Assembly (NCBI RefSeq): GCF_001528665.1
Contig: NZ_BBYJ01000025.1
Coordinates: 1-64,000, forward strand
Source of the DNA: Microtetraspora malaysiensis
Lineage (GTDB): Bacteria > Actinomycetota > Actinomycetes > Streptosporangiales > Streptosporangiaceae
DNA: 64,000 nt
Direction: 5' to 3'
Part shown: positions 62,008 to 64,000 of the stretch, piece after piece
Layout: each line of letters begins with the position of its first letter
Numbering within the stretch: position 1 is the stretch's first letter
The notes under the pieces: generated by a model
The model's database searches: none
What the model was told of the DNA's origin: nothing
What the model saw: the letters and a program-made list of their open reading frames with translations, nothing else
Translations under genes and position numbers: made by a program

Positions 62008-62853
62008 TCAGCGGACGCCGGACAGGGCGTCGACCGCCTCCTTGGAGCCGCCGGCACGCCGCAGCACCAGCGCCATGGCGGCGAGCGCGGCCAGGGTCAG
62101 CAGCAGCATCACCGCCGACATCGCCGCCAGCTCGGGGCGCAGTCCCGCGCGCACCGCGCTGAACACGTACACCGGCCACGGCGTCGAGCCGGAGACCTGC
62201 ACGAACGCCGAGATGATCGTGTTGTCGAGGCTCAGCGTGAACGCCATCAGCGCCCCGGCCAGCACGGACGGCAGCAGCAGCGGCAGGGTGACCAGGCGGA
62301 AGCGGCGCATGGGAGGGGTGTACAGGTCGGCCGCCGCCTCCTCCAGCGAGGAGTCCATGCCCTGCATCCGGGCGCGGACGAGGAACGTCACCACCGCCGT
62401 CGCGAACAGCGAGTGGGCGACCACGAGGCGGACCCAGCCACTGTTGAACAGGGTCAGGTCGTGGTCCACCCCCAGCGAGACGAACCACGGGAGCAGCGCC
62501 ACACCGGAGACGATCTCCGGCGTCACCAGGACCAGCGCCAGCAGCGCGGTGACCAGCCGCCCGATCCGCCCGCCCGGGTGGCGGGCCAGCGCGTACCCGG
62601 ACAGGGTGCCGAGCACGACGGCGATCAGGGCCGCACCCGCCGCCGCGCGCACCGACACGGACACGGCGGAGAGGATGTCGTCGTTGGACAGCGCCGCGGC
62701 GTACGCGTCGAAGCCGAACCCCTCCCAGGACGCCAGCAGCCGTCCTCGGTTGAAGGAGTAGACGACGATGACGGCGATCGGCGTGAAGAGGAACGCGATC
62801 ACAAGCAGGCCCCACACGCTCAGGACCCGGTCCACGATCGGCCGCGCTCTCAT
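62008..62853 (-). CDS. ABC transporter permease (PotC-like)
   Basis: 281 residues, about six membrane segments. FLFTPIAVIVVYSFNRGRLL starts the first, and MQGMDSSLEEAAADLYTPPM then RRFRLVTLPLLLPSVLAGAL is the EAA loop. FTLSLDNTIISAFVQVSGST is typical of PotC/YdcV spermidine/putrescine-type permeases. ATG overlaps the PotB-like stop (ATGA). Confidence 0.89.
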   Translation of the reverse strand: MRARPIVDRVLSVWGLLVIAFLFTPIAVIVVYSFNRGRLLASWEGFGFDAYAAALSNDDILSAVSVSVRAAAGAALIAVVLGTLSGYALARHPGGRIGRLVTALLALVLVTPEIVSGVALLPWFVSLGVDHDLTLFNSGWVRLVVAHSLFATAVVTFLVRARMQGMDSSLEEAAADLYTPPMRRFRLVTLPLLLPSVLAGALMAFTLSLDNTIISAFVQVSGSTPWPVYVFSAVRAGLRPELAAMSAVMLLLTLAALAAMALVLRRAGGSKEAVDALSGVR

Positions 62854-63785
62854 GCGGGGCTCCCTTCCGCGATCCCGGCGAGCTCGCGCCGCCGCCGGTG
62901 GGTGAGCAGCCAGGTGCAGGCCGCGCCGGCCGCGGCCGTGGCGAGGATCGTCAGGGCGATGACGACGATCAGCACGACCGCCATCGCGGAGCCGAGCGCC
63001 CAGTTCTGCGCCTGCTGGAACTGGCTGGCGACGAGCTGGCCGACCATGTTGCCGCGCGCGCCGCCGAGGACGGCCGCCGTGACGTAGTCGCCCATCAACG
63101 GGATGAACACGAGCAGCAGCCCGGCGGCGATGCCCGGCCGGGCCAGCGGCAGCGTGACCTGCAGCGCCGTACGCCACCGGTTGGCGCCGAGGTCCTTGCT
63201 CGCCTCGCGCAGCGAGCCGTCGACCCGGTCAAGGGCGACGTACAGCGGGAGGATCATCATGGGCAGGTAGTTGTAGACGACGCCCAGCAGCACCGCGCCC
63301 CGGGTGAACAGCATCGAGAACGGCGTGTCGATCAGCCCGAGGCTCTGCATCGCGTGGGAGGCGAACCCCTCGGGCGACAGCACGACCTGCCACCCGATCG
63401 TGCGGATCAGGAAGTTGGTCCAGAACGGCACGAGCACCAGGGCCAGCACGACGAAGCGCCGGTGCGGCCGCACCTTGACCGCCAGCCAGTACGCGAAGGG
63501 CAGGCCGATCGCCAGGCAGAGCGCGGTGCCGGCCAGGCCGATGCGCAGGGTCCCGGCGAAGCTGGTCAGGAACGTGTCGCCGAGCGCCTCCCGGTAGCGG
63601 TCCAGCGTCAGCACGTCGTTGGCGTGGGTCTGGTACAGCCCCGGCTTGCGGCCGAGGGAATACCAGAACACCAGCCCGACCGGGGCCACGAAGAACAGGG
63701 CGATCCACGCCAGGGCGGGCGTGGTGAGCAGCCCCGACGGGGCCGCTCGCCACGCCGCGCGCGGACCGCGGCGGTCGGAGCTCAT
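62850..63785 (-). CDS. ABC transporter permease (PotB-like)
   Basis: 311 residues. FVAPVGLVFWYSLGRKPGLY, FALRTIGW-like FLIRTIGWQVVLSPEGFASH and LREASKDLGANRWRTALQVT (EAA loop) are the PotB pattern. ATG overlaps the upstream binding-protein stop (ATGA), and its end overlaps the PotC-like gene. Confidence 0.89.
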   Translation of the reverse strand: MSSDRRGPRAAWRAAPSGLLTTPALAWIALFFVAPVGLVFWYSLGRKPGLYQTHANDVLTLDRYREALGDTFLTSFAGTLRIGLAGTALCLAIGLPFAYWLAVKVRPHRRFVVLALVLVPFWTNFLIRTIGWQVVLSPEGFASHAMQSLGLIDTPFSMLFTRGAVLLGVVYNYLPMMILPLYVALDRVDGSLREASKDLGANRWRTALQVTLPLARPGIAAGLLLVFIPLMGDYVTAAVLGGARGNMVGQLVASQFQQAQNWALGSAMAVVLIVVIALTILATAAAGAACTWLLTHRRRRELAGIAEGSPA

Positions 63786-64000
63786 GCGCCGGCCTTGGCC
63801 TTCATCCTGTTGACGATGGCCATCCGCCGCTCCTGGCCCTCGTTGATGACGCCGGTGTACATCGTGGTGAGCTGCTCGGCGGACGGGAAGATCATGTCGA
63901 TCAGGCCGAGCTTGAGCTTCTTCGCCTCCTCCTCGCTGCCGGTGACGCCGCTGCCGTAGCCGACGAAGTCCACCTGCTTGACCGCCACGGCCGGGTCGAG
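63782..64000 (-). CDS. Spermidine/putrescine-type substrate-binding protein, C-terminal part
   Basis: Only the last 72 or so residues are inside the window; the gene continues past base 64000. VKQVDFVGYGSGVTGSEEEA and FPSAEQLTTMYTGVINEGQE then RRMAIVNRMKAKAGA match the end of PotD-like binding proteins. Gene order binding protein-PotB-PotC is clear; the ATPase gene would lie outside the window. Confidence 0.75.
   Translation of the reverse strand, partial: LDPAVAVKQVDFVGYGSGVTGSEEEAKKLKLGLIDMIFPSAEQLTTMYTGVINEGQERRMAIVNRMKAKAGA

Overview
The window is high-GC DNA (GC-rich third codon positions, many GTG/TTG starts, ATGA/GTGA stop-start overlaps) from an actinomycete. PucR-family and SARP regulators, a DUF6247-type antitoxin and a BldC-like protein suggest a soil actinomycete, perhaps a Streptosporangiales member such as Nonomuraea; that placement is inference. 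No rRNA, tRNA or CRISPR array was recognised.

Layout. 0-2.7 kb is decayed: a frameshifted transposase, a frameshifted methyltransferase remnant, one intact lipoprotein gene and a partial copy of it. 2.7-7.2 kb is an adenine utilisation operon (permease, a 20-bp tandem repeat array, adenine deaminase, and an adenosine/adenine deaminase-family protein with an altered catalytic motif). 7.2-16.8 kb holds a large SARP-type regulator divergent from a covalent-flavin oxidoreductase, then PucR, TenA and LuxR-type genes and a secreted metalloprotease. 16.8-25.6 kb is the best-defined pathway: an operon for meta-cleavage of 3-hydroxyanthranilate through 2-aminomuconate, divergent from an MHS-family transporter and a LysR gene. 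It ends in a truncated acylating acetaldehyde dehydrogenase gene, so the last two steps are missing here.

25.7-30.6 kb encodes a small secreted peptide, a modular secreted amidase, and a pair of resistance-type enzymes (Vat-like acetyltransferase, erythromycin-esterase-like protein). 31-42 kb is a mosaic of short genes and mobile-element scars: Tn3-transposase tail, integrase fragment, broken toxin-antitoxin pair, regulators with clear operators, a 37-codon secreted peptide gene with an ideal ribosome binding site, and a BldC-like/hydrolase/DUF4180 operon.

43-55 kb looks like one functional cluster for D-amino acids and their peptides, all on the minus strand: D-aminopeptidase-like serine hydrolase, peptide ABC transporter (binding lipoprotein, two permeases, one fused double ATPase), N-acyl-D-amino acid deacylase, PucR regulator, GNAT acyltransferase and N-acylamino acid racemase. 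55-57 kb has a secreted lipase-like hydrolase and an intact toxin-antitoxin pair. 57-64 kb has an enoyl-CoA hydratase with its partner gene, a MocR-type regulator, and a polyamine-type ABC transporter operon ending in an amidohydrolase; its binding-protein gene runs off the right edge.
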